Positions 1-9,179 of a DNA stretch of 64,000 nucleotides are shown here, piece by piece. How positions within the stretch are numbered: the stretch's first letter is position 1; each line of letters opens with the position of its first letter. The notes beneath the pieces are model-generated. The model made no database searches and was not told the origin of the DNA. It was given only the letters and a program-made list of their open reading frames with translations. The position numbers and the translations under genes are program-made. Where the stretch lies: positions 25,946,082 through 26,010,081 of the forward strand of contig NC_067207.1 in the NCBI RefSeq assembly GCF_026262505.1, read 5' to 3'. This DNA is from Trichomonas vaginalis G3 (Eukaryota; Parabasalia; Trichomonadida; Trichomonadidae).

Positions 1-4
1 TGCA

Positions 5-526
5 ATGCAAAGAACGGTTTTAGAAAATCCAATGCTTCGAGGTCTTCAGGTCACTATAGATTCCAGAAACTTCCCCGATCAAGCGATGACCACAGTGGGT
101 GACATATTCTTTACACGTATGCTTCAAGCTTCTGATTTAGATGGAGTGAATGAATGCACGGAAGAATACGAGGACTCATTAACTAGACCACTGAATGATG
201 ATGATGGCACGCCATTAGCTAGAACATGGAAAGACCAAACTTCATTCTTATGCACTATTCCAGTTCAACGTGATGGAGCGGGTATATTCTTTGATGGATT
301 AGAAACTTTCAACTCACAAGTTACAGTACAAGTGAAAGCTTATCCAATCATTCAGGGTGAAAATGACACTTACTGTTCAAAGGTGACAAATCCTCCTCAG
401 GTTTGGTTTACTAGGACTACATATTGGACATGGACACCGGATGAAGGTTTGAAATATCATCCAACAGGTACACCACCACAGTATAGAAGTTCATATGATG
501 AAATATTGATGAATAGAAATGTTTAA
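5..526 (+). CDS. Polinton capsid-like protein, C-terminal part
   Basis: This open frame runs in from the window edge and ends in a stop at 524-526, so only the last 173 or so residues are seen. The chain is rich in predicted beta strands, aromatic residues and acidic loops (for example RDGAGIFFDGLETFNSQVTV). It lies directly upstream of the packaging ATPase, where Polintons commonly keep the major capsid (double jelly-roll) gene. The capsid assignment therefore rests on position and general composition, not on a diagnostic motif. A different virion protein is possible. Confidence 0.45.
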   Translation: MQRTVLENPMLRGLQVTIDSRNFPDQAMTTVGDIFFTRMLQASDLDGVNECTEEYEDSLTRPLNDDDGTPLARTWKDQTSFLCTIPVQRDGAGIFFDGLETFNSQVTVQVKAYPIIQGENDTYCSKVTNPPQVWFTRTTYWTWTPDEGLKYHPTGTPPQYRSSYDEILMNRNV

Positions 527-550
527 AATTATAAATTTATTTTTGATTAA

Positions 551-1378
551 ATGGATTTAAATTCATCCACCCCTTATGAAGAATTAGCAGGAGTATATAA
601 TACATACGTAGAGATATGATTAATGAAGCATTGAGTGATAATAGAAATGCTCTATCTAAGGAAAAATTAATGAAAATTCCATATTCTGAATGTTACTTAA
701 AATTCAATCACTGCAGCAATTGGTAAACAGAATAAAGGTAAAACATTAACGATATTAAAACAAATTATCATTATTGCTAACACTTCCCCCCATTCACATG
801 TGTTAATTTATATCAACCGTTCAGGTTCACCTTCAGATGATACATTTGAATCTTTAAAGCATTTAATCAAAATTCCAATTATTTATTTATCACAAGAAGA
901 AGCAGAAGATTATTTAAAAAACTTTTTAATGTATAAAGAATTATATAATACAATCAAGAAGCAAGGATTAGAGGATAAAATTATTGATAAACAACGGGAT
1001 GAATTATTTGAAACACTTTCTATTTCAAATTTTGATAGAGAATTTTTGCATTCACTCATTTTTCTAGATGATGCAGTGAAATCAAAACTAATAACAAATG
1101 AGAAATCATATTTCAATCAGTTATTAACTCAATGTCGACACATTCAGTGTTCATTCTTTATGGCTGTTCAATATTTCAAAGCATTAAGCACAAACATTAA
1201 ATCAAATCTATCAACACTTTTCATTTTCAGTGGGTTTAGTCGTCAACAGTTGAACGTTATGCTTTATCAAGTGAATTTACCAATGAGCATTAATGAACTT
1301 TACACACAATATCAGCAATTAGGTGAACATGGAAAAATAATAGTTGATTTAAATAAAGGAGGTGTTAAATTTGATTAA
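551..1378 (+). pseudogene. Polinton genome-packaging ATPase (FtsK/HerA type), broken
   Basis: The best preserved part (800-1378) shows a Walker B strand LIFLDDA followed by a glutamine-rich sensor region (QCRHIQCSFFMAVQYF) and FSGFSRQQ. That order is typical of the packaging ATPases of Polintons, virophages and adeno-like viruses, which pump DNA into capsids. A P-loop-like glycine/lysine stretch lies just upstream in the same region. The T-rich element motif precedes the presumed start at 551. The gene lies between the capsid-like frame and unknown genes, as expected for a morphogenesis cluster. It is broken. Confidence 0.8.
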
Positions 1379-1418
1379 CTTTTTATAATTAATTTTTATT
1401 TTTTATTTATAATTAAAC

Positions 1419-2315
1419 ATGACAGAAATAGCAAATCTTCTACAGGTTCCATTAAAACAAGGGACAAACAAAAAGGGTGCATATAATAGAACTATGAAAG
1501 TTCCTGATGGAATGAAAGAATTAGTTCATATTGTTGCTGGTCTTCAAAAAGATGTTAAACAAATGAGAACGTTTTAACATTACCAGAAGCTCAAGCATAT
1601 GCCAAACGTCAAGGTCCAAATTGGGAAGCACACGAAGCAGACATTACGGGTCCAAATGGAAAACCTGATGGTATAAATGAAGTTTCGTTACTGATGGTCA
1701 AGGTAATATTAAAGTCATAAATGGTTACAAATTAACTATAACTGATTATCCTAAACGTAAAGCATACAATGAACGTTATCCTATGCAATTTGATGAAAAT
1801 GGAAAAGCTGTTAAACAATACATTGGAGAAGGCGAAAATGGTCCAATTAATTCATACCGTCATAATCCATATTCTTATTTCAATGAAGAATTAAATGCTA
1901 TTGAAGAGGGACCGGATGGATTACCACGATATTCTAACCAGTTTGATGGTCAATATGCAAATATTAGACCTGAAATTTCAGCTAAGAAATTCTTTAAAGT
2001 TGCTTTATTCGATCCAGTTTTCGCAAATGTTAAAGATGAACTTAAACAGCAATTCCAACCAATTATAGTAGCAAGAATTGCATCAGGTGCTTTATCTCAA
2101 GCATTCAAGATTTAATTAAGAAACCATTATATCAGCAACGAGGTTTAACTTATGATTTAGTTAAGGAATCAGATAAAAGAAAATTTGAGAAATCAGATGA
2201 TTATAAGAATGCAATTAATGAATATATTAGGTCTATTAATTACAATGAACCAGCTAAAAATCAACTTCAAGAACAAATACAGGGAATAATAGATTCAAAA
2301 CTTCCAGCAAAATAA
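1419..2315 (+). pseudogene. Unknown Polinton protein, broken
   Basis: After a strong T-rich upstream motif an ATG at 1419 begins [14 protein letters not shown]. The longest preserved piece is 1783-2115. Sequence character is that of a soluble protein with a basic N-terminus, a central Gly/Pro/Asn-rich stretch and a C-terminal helical region. I recognise no domain. Position directly after the ATPase suggests a virion or core protein, but this is only context. The gene is broken. Confidence 0.5.
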
Positions 2316-2347
2316 AAGTTTAAATATATTTTTTTATTCGAATATAA

Positions 2348-2991
2348 ATGAGAAGACGTTTCACTAGTCAAAAGAACACTAACGCAAAAGCAGAGATTAC
2401 GGTTGGTTATAACGTAAATGATGATAAATCACGAATTATTCAAATGTTAAAGTTAATGTTAGCCCTGAATTAACAAGGTCAGCAACTCAACCAAATTTAT
2501 TAACTCGTGACTTACCGAAGAATGAGGAGAATGAAGAAAACCATGAGAATGGAGACCCAATCATTTTATCTGAACCCGGTAAAGAACCCGTTGAAATTCC
2601 CACTTATCCAACATACCCCCCACCTCTTTCATCAAACATCGAGAACCCATATAAAATAGACATCAATTCTGAATTAATGAAAATTTACCGTGATATAATA
2701 ATTAATAATTATGATTCAATAATAAATTTAATTGACCAATCCGGTTTAATTATTTTACCTTATGAATCATTAATTCACATTATCGCCATTCTTTGTGATG
2801 TTCAAGATTCAGACGTTAAGATTCAATTTTTCATAGATGATGAGGTTTCATGCTGCGGAACAGTTGCAAAAATAAATCCTATAAAGGATATTAGCACAAT
2901 TAAGATATCAAAGAACAGAACAACAACTGAACTTCATTTAACATATAATGATATTTATAATAAAATAGTTGATGAATATAATATCACTTGA
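2348..2991 (+). pseudogene. Unknown Polinton protein, broken
   Basis: An ATG at 2348 follows the T-rich element motif and starts MRRRFTSQKN. A middle part is rich in Pro, Glu and Asn, and the C-terminal part (2677-2991) is a compact domain of alternating strands and helices with two adjacent cysteines (SCCGT). No family is recognised. The tail ends shortly before a convergent gene on the - strand (3020-3493). It belongs to the morphogenesis half of the element. Broken. Confidence 0.45.
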
Positions 2992-3019
2992 AAAATTCTT
3001 TGTTAAGGCTATTTAATAT

Positions 3020-3493
3020 TCAAAGCATTAACATTATCGAATAATAATCCTTTGAATCATAATCAATAATAATTGACCTTTCACCAGTTTCTATCGTTTG
3101 TTTTATTTCTTTTTGTTCCCCACTATCCGGATCGGTCATTGTAATTGTTTTTGTTATAGTATCAGCTTTATCTTTAACTTCAATCTTTTTTCCATCGGGA
3201 TATTTAAACCAAAATTCCAAAAATTCGATATTGTCAATCTGTTCATATTTTAATCTATCAATTACATTTTTAATACCATCTGAAAATCTTATGAAATGGT
3301 CATTATATGGGTTTGATTGAACTAAATTTGAATGAAGTGAAATATAACCTGTTGATGAATATGACACTGACTCATATTTTCTGAAAACACTAAAATTTAT
3401 AACATGAATGAATTTCTTATTCGTTGAATTTATGAATTCTTGAGGTAATCTTATTCTAGTTTTATTTATCACTGGAAAATAACGCTTTACCAT
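3020..3493 (-). CDS. Unknown Polinton protein, divergent from its neighbour
   Basis: An intact frame of 157 residues if translation begins at the ATG at 3493 (MVKRYFPVINKTRIRLPQEF). I prefer this start because the T-rich element motif lies directly before it. The chain alternates beta strands with charged loops and ends in a threonine/lysine-rich segment. It could be a small virion (jelly-roll-like) protein, but no diagnostic motif is visible. It is the only - strand gene in the left half and shares a 19-bp start-to-start region with the gene at 3513. Confidence 0.55.
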   Translation of the reverse strand: MVKRYFPVINKTRIRLPQEFINSTNKKFIHVINFSVFRKYESVSYSSTGYISLHSNLVQSNPYNDHFIRFSDGIKNVIDRLKYEQIDNIEFLEFWFKYPDGKKIEVKDKADTITKTITMTDPDSGEQKEIKQTIETGERSIIIDYDSKDYYSIMLML

Positions 3494-3516
3494 ATTTTTA
3501 ATCGTAATAAAAATGT
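3490..3516. promoter_or_regulatory. Near-palindromic bidirectional promoter of two Polinton genes
   Basis: The 19 bp between the two divergent start codons (3493 on -, 3513 on +) read TTTTTAATCGTAATAAAAA, a near-perfect palindrome. Each strand therefore offers the same T-rich block followed by an A-rich spacer and ATG, as seen before other genes of this element. The promoter role is inferred from repetition of the motif. Confidence 0.45.
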
Positions 3517-4223
3517 CAATTATCAATATTATTTCGAATAATAACTGTGAATTAAATTTAACAGTTAGCGGAATTTATAATGTTACTCTCGTTTCTGTGA
3601 GTGGTAAATTTAATCCCATTCTTTTAGACCCTTCAGATTATATATCATTTATTAAAGATGACCATGAAAAAACGTATGATATGTATATAAATAATGTGAT
3701 AGCGAAATGGGATATTAACATGATTTTAAGTTATTTAAATGAATCATTTATCGTATGGTATGAAGAAAATTTTAAATCAAAACCCGATAAACTTTTTGAA
3801 CTTGATGAAATAAATAACCTTATTAAATTCCCGCTGAAAATTAAATTTTGTACTCCTCATCTTCGTTCATTGTTGGGGATATTAAATTTTGAAAAAGATG
3901 TTGGGGATGTTTTGTATTCTGACACTGGTTCCAATTTCATTTTAATCAAATGTGATAAAGTTAATACCCCAATGAGATTTTCACATCAAACATTAGACCC
4001 TAACTCTTACCCATCAATACAAAACATTTTATCCATCAACTTAAACACATTTTCTTTATCATATCCGTTTCAATTATCCGGGAATTCATTTATTCTTCAT
4101 TCAAAAGATTTATCAAATATTAAATTTAGAATAACCGACCTATTTGATTGTGATTTAGAATTTATGAATGAAATATTATGGCAATTTCAAATAGAAAAAA
4201 TAGCTGATGAGATAACGGATTAA
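3513..4223 (+). CDS. Unknown Polinton protein (236 residues)
   Basis: An intact frame starting MSIINIISNNNCELNLTVSG. The predicted fold is largely beta strand, with many Ile/Leu/Asn residues and few charges. The C-terminal third (ITDLFDCDLEFMNEILWQFQ) is helical. No transmembrane segment or catalytic motif is visible. Its place between the ATPase region and the fibre-like genes suggests a structural or assembly role, such as a minor capsid protein, but I cannot name it. The stop is followed after 24 bp by the next start, with the T-rich motif in between. Confidence 0.55.
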   Translation: MSIINIISNNNCELNLTVSGIYNVTLVSVSGKFNPILLDPSDYISFIKDDHEKTYDMYINNVIAKWDINMILSYLNESFIVWYEENFKSKPDKLFELDEINNLIKFPLKIKFCTPHLRSLLGILNFEKDVGDVLYSDTGSNFILIKCDKVNTPMRFSHQTLDPNSYPSIQNILSINLNTFSLSYPFQLSGNSFILHSKDLSNIKFRITDLFDCDLEFMNEILWQFQIEKIADEITD

Positions 4224-4247
4224 ATATTTATTTTTAAATCATAATAA

Positions 4248-4994
4248 ATGATTAAACAACAGCAACTTAAGGCGCAAAGCGCCCAGGTCCTTCAGACCAT
4301 TACATACGCCACATATGCATATAATTCAAAGACGGCAGAACAAACGCAAAGGTTGAAATATGGAGATTTAGAGATAGTATTGAAAAATGACCATTTCGAA
4401 TTCGTTTGCAAAGGTGGTGCAGTGATATCAAATATAAAAGAAATTTTATTTATGAATTCAAAAATTAAAGGAATAACGGATGATATAACATCAATTCCAC
4501 CAGAAGAACAGAGATATTACGCATTAAATGCATTTCCTAAAGTTTTGAAGATTGGAAGATTTAATTTAAATGAGGAATTCATAGAAGGTTTCCTAAATGA
4601 CATAATGAAGAAGGTGGATAAGGAATATGTGGATAGTGAGTTAATGAAGAAAGCAGATAAGCAATATGTGGATAGTGAATTAAATAAGAAGGCAAATTTG
4701 GTTTATGTTGATGAAAAAGATAATGAAATTAAAGAAAAGGTTGAATGGTATCATGAATGGACATTGGAGACTTTTAAAGTTAAAGCTGATACAGAATGGG
4801 TTTCAGGATGTTTAGACCTTAAAGCAGATAAAACTTATGTTAATGATGAGTTAGAGAAGAAAGCAGATAAGGAAAAAGTTATTTCATTCATTAATACTGA
4901 GTTAGCAAAGAAAGCTGATATATCATTTGTTAATGAAGAAATAAAAGGTCTATTTTACTCCACCATTTTTAAATTTTATGAAATCATCAGATAA
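4248..4994 (+). CDS. Fibre-like shaft protein with repeated KAD-x2-YVD units
   Basis: The N-terminus (MIKQQQLKAQSAQVLQTI) carries a short motif also found in this element's integrase. A globular part (about residues 30-115) follows. Residues about 120-240 hold roughly seven repeats of the type KKADKxYVDSEL, a pattern typical of trimeric coiled-coil shafts of bacteriophage tail fibres. The next region (4995-6379) encodes a propeller-like and collar-like head. Together they look like a receptor-binding fibre. Function is inferred from repeat character, since no such gene is standard in Polintons. Confidence 0.6.
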   Translation: MIKQQQLKAQSAQVLQTITYATYAYNSKTAEQTQRLKYGDLEIVLKNDHFEFVCKGGAVISNIKEILFMNSKIKGITDDITSIPPEEQRYYALNAFPKVLKIGRFNLNEEFIEGFLNDIMKKVDKEYVDSELMKKADKQYVDSELNKKANLVYVDEKDNEIKEKVEWYHEWTLETFKVKADTEWVSGCLDLKADKTYVNDELEKKADKEKVISFINTELAKKADISFVNEEIKGLFYSTIFKFYEIIR

Positions 4995-6379
4995 AACCTT
5001 TGATATAGATTCTTTTGAATGGATATGTTTCGATGGAGTGACCATGTATTTTTTATACAGCTGGAGTGCTTTATTATTTTAAAACAAATGATTTTAAAAA
5101 CTATGAATCATTTACTCCATCTGTTTGGAATCCTGATACACGAAAGCCAACATTAATCCAAGAATTTTATATGTTGAATATAATAACGGTAAATTTATGG
5201 GAATGATAACGGTTGGAGATGATTTTTGCCCTTGTTATTCATTCGATTGTATCCAATGGTTCAAATGTAATTTAAATCAAGATGCTAAATTTAAATATCC
5301 CATATAATCCTATTAGATGCGTTAATAATAAATGGGTACTAATTTATGAAGTCAATCAAATTTTCATTAGTGAGGATGGGATAAATTATTATATGTTTAG
5401 TATGATGTCATCAGATTTGGAAATTGATTATACAAGTAAGTGGTATTACATTAACAACATGTATTTTATCCTACAAAATGATAAAATTTATAGATCATCT
5501 TCAATACCACAAGGTCAATTTGAACAAATTTTTCAAGCTGATGGAGACATTGAAGCTTTATGTTATGGATCAAATGTTTGTGTTCTCGTTTCAGGTGAAA
5601 TGGTCTATTCATATCCTGTAAGTTATAACAGACAGATTTATTTATCACAGGATTTATCAAATTGGGAATTGGTTTATTCATTCACTCCAAAACTTACTCG
5701 AAATTATAGATTTACAAATTTATTTTATATTGATGGGTATTTCATTGCTTTAGGATGTGGTGATTTAGTAAATATCAGTAGTGATGGAAGAAACTGGTCT
5801 GAAATCACAAAATTTCAAGATGTTAGAAAAGCAATTTTCAAAAATAATACGTTAATATTGATAACAAGACCAGTTTTAAATACTCACCCAGTTTCAATAT
5901 TATATAATAAATTCAATATTCATAATGGATTAAATACAATTCTTGAGATGATTTACCCCATTGGTTCAATATATACATCAATGAATTCAACAAATCCAGA
6001 AACGGTTTTAGGTTTTGGTACTTGGGAACAGATTGTAGATAAATTCTTATACTGTGCTAGATATTCAAAGCAAACGGGAGGTTCGAAGAAAATTAAAGAA
6101 GCAAACCTTCCACCGCACACTCATACAGGAACTACAAACACAACAGGTAGTCATTCACATTCAATAACAAAAAGAGGTTATAGAAATCTTGCAGCAGGTT
6201 CGGATAGACAGGGAATGGATAGATATGATATTTCAAGTGACTCAGTAGATTCAAGCACAGGTATTTTCTGTGGAACCACAGGTAATCATTAACACACTTT
6301 CACAACAAATCCAACAGGCTCGGGTGAAGATTATATGCCACCATTTGTGACTATATTTGCATGGTATAGAGTTCAATGA
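4995..6379 (+). pseudogene. Fibre head region with phage tail-collar-like domain, broken
   Basis: The longest preserved piece, 5282-6292, has repeated ISEDGxNY / LSQDLSNW / ISSDGRNW units like the Asp-box repeats of sialidase-type beta propellers. These are followed by MIYPIGSIYTSMN and LGFGTWEQIVDKFLY, then a His-rich stretch (PPHTHTGTTNTTGSHSHS). This is the hallmark of the phage tail-collar / baseplate gp10-gp12 C-terminal domain, where histidines bind a metal in the trimer. It lies straight after the coiled-coil shaft gene. In a virus-like element it would mediate attachment to cells. The region is broken. Confidence 0.6.
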
Positions 6380-6474
6380 ACGCTCAATGTTTGTGAAACA
6401 AACTTTAGAACGGACTGAAAGTCCTGAGCTCCAAAAGAGCGAACGGCATAATTTAAATTTTTATTTTAGTATAA

Positions 6475-6609
6475 ATGAAGATTCTACCATATGGTGTTAT
6501 TGGAAGAGATAAAGATGGAAACCCAATATTTGATCCAAAGTTAAAATTAAAGTTACTGACAAGACAACAACTTGAAAAGTTGCTGAAACCAAAACAGGAT
6601 GAAAAATGA
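6475..6609 (+). CDS. Small Polinton protein (44 residues)
   Basis: A short intact frame beginning MKILPYGVIGRDKDGNPIFD, with the T-rich element motif ending three bases before the ATG. The C-terminal half is a basic amphipathic helix ending in LKLLTRQQLEKLLKPKQ. The next small gene (6677) ends in a similar FKLLTKDELNKMMIK. That suggests both peptides dock to the same partner or derive from a common ancestor. No function is recognised; a small virion or DNA-binding protein is possible. Confidence 0.45.
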   Translation: MKILPYGVIGRDKDGNPIFDPKLKLKLLTRQQLEKLLKPKQDEK

Positions 6610-6676
6610 GAAAATGAGAAAATGAGAAAATGAGAAAGAAAAAAATTTAAATTATGCAATTTTATTTTTATCATAA

Positions 6677-6859
6677 ATGACAAAATTAATTAAGCCAACT
6701 ATTTCTAAATTAATGATACCAATGAAATCATTTCATGGAGTACTTATCCCAGGTTCTTCACAATTAGCCGGGGCAAGTGTTGTGACTCAAGGTGGAACAT
6801 TAGCGAATCCATTCAAATTATTAACTAAAGATGAACTTAATAAAATGATGATAAAATAA
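6677..6859 (+). CDS. Small Polinton protein (60 residues)
   Basis: An intact short frame, MTKLIKPTISKLMIPMKSFH, preceded by the T-rich motif TTTTATTTTTATCATAA. The N-terminal part is basic, the middle is Gly/Ser/Ala-rich (GSSQLAGASVVTQGGT), and the end repeats the KLLTKDEL motif of the preceding small gene. Length and composition recall small core or minor capsid proteins of large DNA viruses, but I cannot assign it. It ends 20 bp before the inverted repeat that bounds the KilA-N cassette. Confidence 0.45.
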   Translation: MTKLIKPTISKLMIPMKSFHGVLIPGSSQLAGASVVTQGGTLANPFKLLTKDELNKMMIK

Positions 6860-6879
6860 CTGATAACAAAATTTTATTT

Positions 6880-6959
6880 CACTGCTACCATGTTACCATG
6901 TGCTACCAGGTTAATTAACTTCTCTTAAAAATGATGACAACATGACATTTTGACAACAG
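6880..6959 (+). repeat. Left inverted repeat of the KilA-N cassette
   Basis: It reads CACTGCTACCATGTTACC at its outer end and contains TTAATTAACTTCTC and ATGATGACAACATGACA. The reverse complement appears at 9565-9646 (nearly identical) and, more diverged, at 9412-9487. Internal short repeats of TACCATG suggest protein-binding sites. Confidence 0.8.
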
Positions 6960-7019
6960 TTCAGGAGGAAGGCATTTATGAATTATTTTTATTTTTTTAT
7001 TTTGTATGTAAGAACAGAA

Positions 7020-7682
7020 ATGTCAGTCGAAGCACGGACGTTCACGAACAAATCTAATGGCGAAACATTCACAAAAGGCACTTATAATGGTATTGAAGTC
7101 TTACGTAGAGACAAGGATGGTTACATTAATGCAACAAAGATGTGTCAGCAGTTTAGGAAAGACTTTAGAAAGTTGTTGGAAAATAAGTCCTGGGAAGAGT
7201 ATTATAAGGCGTTTTGTGAAGAATATAGCAACCGCCGGAATTCGGACTGTTGCTTTTTATACAAAATTCATGCCGGAATTCCTGATGAAATCAAACAGGT
7301 TAGAGGAACGTATGTAGACCCAAGACTTATAAACTATATAGCAATGTGGGCCTCTCCAAAATATTGCATAGCAGTTGGAAAAATTATGGACTCCATAGAC
7401 AAGAAAGTTCATGAGAAGTTAGATGAAGAAGAACTCGAAGATACAGTAGAAAATGCTAAACATTTGTTTGAAGAAGAAGTTAGAAAAATGTGCGAAAAAC
7501 AATTAGAACATGAACGTGAGATATGTTATGGCTATAGAGATTCTCCATACGAACTAGACCAATGGGAACAAGAAGATTTAAAGAGAGAATTTAGAGAATA
7601 TGAACTCGCTAAGATAGCATTAGAAACTGCAGAAAAGAAGTTAAAAGTTTGGGGTCGTTTTGTACAAAAATATTGTGAGTAA
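7020..7682 (+). CDS. KilA-N domain protein
   Basis: A 220-residue intact frame. I use the ATG at 7020 rather than the upstream one at 6978 because the T-rich element motif (TTTTTTTATTTTGTATG) lies directly before it, inside the longer frame. Residues about 15-120 match the KilA-N fold, a DNA-binding domain common in phages and large DNA viruses: GIEVLRRDKDGYINATKMCQ, then GTYVDPRLINYIAMWASPKY and a C-terminal helix. The last 80 residues are charged and coiled-coil. KilA-N genes occur in many copies in trichomonad genomes. Likely a DNA-binding regulator of the element; the exact role is unknown. Confidence 0.85.
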   Translation: MSVEARTFTNKSNGETFTKGTYNGIEVLRRDKDGYINATKMCQQFRKDFRKLLENKSWEEYYKAFCEEYSNRRNSDCCFLYKIHAGIPDEIKQVRGTYVDPRLINYIAMWASPKYCIAVGKIMDSIDKKVHEKLDEEELEDTVENAKHLFEEEVRKMCEKQLEHEREICYGYRDSPYELDQWEQEDLKREFREYELAKIALETAEKKLKVWGRFVQKYCE

Positions 7683-7771
7683 ATGAACCATTTATTTTTA
7701 TTGAATTCAGCACAAAATTCTGAGTAAAATGGCATATGGCATGTGTCAAACCGTTGAGTTTTCACAAAATT

Positions 7772-7821
7772 CCAAAAATATATTTTAGGTGAAGAGGTGA
7801 GATCTCACCTGTTTTTTCACC
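7772..7821 (+). repeat. Left copy of a perfect 50-bp inverted repeat
   Basis: Identical over 50 bp to the reverse complement of 8905-8954. The two copies bracket the gene at 7947-8885. It contains the 16-bp palindrome AGGTGAGATCTCACCT, so each copy can also fold on itself. Perfect identity implies recent origin, ongoing conversion or functional constraint, for example a binding site or transcription boundary. Confidence 0.85.
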
Positions 7822-7946
7822 CTCACCGCTTAGCGGCTCAGATTGCTTTAGCTTTCTCGTGAATTTTCATGAATTTCCTTAAGATAGAAAATAAAGTTAG
7901 TTTTATTTTTATTTATTTATTTATTTTTTTATTTTGTATAAAAGAT

Positions 7947-8885
7947 ATGATTTCAACAATCGGCACAACAACAATTCAAACAACAGCACCAAACTCGCTA
8001 GTCATGAATCCTACGTCAATGTTGGTAGAGATGAAAAGCTTTATTCCTTCTTCATATACTTTTGAAACAGAAATCCAGAAGATAAAGCAAGAACTTTTAA
8101 CAAGTAATTTAGACTGTAGTGCGAAAGATGAAACAAATGAACAGTATCTTTATGAAATGGAGGATCTCATCGACCATTTGCCTAAACTACCTGAAATTCA
8201 GCAGCAAAAACTAACTATTCCTGAATTCGACGAAATTGAAGTCAAAGCAACTGACTCAGTAGAAATTAAGAAATTCATACGTAAAGTAAATTATGAATTC
8301 CTTGGTTTTCATTGCAACCATAAAGTTATGGACAAAGATTGCGACATGGTTTATAAAAATATTTCTGACCTTTACAAATCCGAAGAATTTAAGACATACG
8401 ATAACTTTGTTTCATTAGTTGCAAAATGTGTATGGCAGATAAGAGATAAAGATAGAAGAGGTAAAGTATGGAATGAACAGATAAAACCATCAGCTTTTGA
8501 GTTAAAGAAAACCATTGACGCCTTAGTTGTTCTAGCTGGTTTTATTTCAATGTATAACGCAAAAACGATGCCGCAATGTTCAAAATGTAAAGCAGCAATA
8601 AGAAAATATAACTACTCAGTCAAAGAGATAGAAAGAATGCGAAACGACTATGCAGACTTAAAGAAAGAAGCAGAAAAGCCAGCAGAAGATAAAATGGATA
8701 TGTTGACATTTCTTAATAAAAACTATCCAACAGCAGAAGATTTCCTTCTGTCTGAGGTCAAGAAGAAATATAAAGAGACTTTCGGCATGATTAAAACATT
8801 CGATGTACTAAAAGAAGAAATAGAAACTACGAAATTGTTTAGGATTTCAAATATACATCGTACAATTCATGTAAAACGCTTGTGA
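7947..8885 (+). CDS. Unknown cassette protein with one CxxC pair
   Basis: A 312-residue frame if started at the ATG at 7947, which follows the T-rich motif TTTTTTTATTTTGTATAAA. An upstream ATG at 7869 would read through that motif. Most of the chain is helical and charged. MPQCSKCKAAIRKYNYS (about residues 206-222) holds a zinc-finger-like CxxC, and a coiled coil follows. No known family is evident. The gene is enclosed by the perfect 50-bp inverted repeat and belongs with the KilA-N gene in one cassette. It may be a partner DNA-binding or replication protein, but that is a guess. Confidence 0.6.
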   Translation: MISTIGTTTIQTTAPNSLVMNPTSMLVEMKSFIPSSYTFETEIQKIKQELLTSNLDCSAKDETNEQYLYEMEDLIDHLPKLPEIQQQKLTIPEFDEIEVKATDSVEIKKFIRKVNYEFLGFHCNHKVMDKDCDMVYKNISDLYKSEEFKTYDNFVSLVAKCVWQIRDKDRRGKVWNEQIKPSAFELKKTIDALVVLAGFISMYNAKTMPQCSKCKAAIRKYNYSVKEIERMRNDYADLKKEAEKPAEDKMDMLTFLNKNYPTAEDFLLSEVKKKYKETFGMIKTFDVLKEEIETTKLFRISNIHRTIHVKRL

Positions 8886-8904
8886 AAAATTAGGTGAAAA
8901 AACA

Positions 8905-8954
8905 GGTGAAAAAACAGGTGAGATCTCACCTCTTCACCTAAAATATATTTTTGG
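8905..8954 (-). repeat. Right copy of the perfect 50-bp inverted repeat
   Basis: Reverse complement of 7772-7821 without mismatch, including the palindrome AGGTGAGATCTCACCT. Just outside it the unit GGTGAAAAAACA is repeated once more. Confidence 0.85.
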
Positions 8955-9179
8955 TCAAAGCTTCCACGAGAGAAAAGATTCCTCATTCGCTAAGGATTCC
9001 AAAAATGAAAAAATCATTGATTTCGGCTGAGAAAAAACAGCAAAACCCTTCTTCCATGGGAACAAAGAAATTAAGAAGAAATAAAGTAAATTTTTTATTT
9101 ATTCCCGTGGAAGATAGAGCACTTTTATGACACTTTTTATTCACGACAAACAAGACAAACAAAGAAAATAAGAAAATAC

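Noticed and set aside
6380-6450. Possible self-cleaving ribozyme (CGGACTGAAAGTCCTGAG)
   Set aside because: A short stem-loop is visible, but the conserved hammerhead core CUGAUGA with GAAA is missing.
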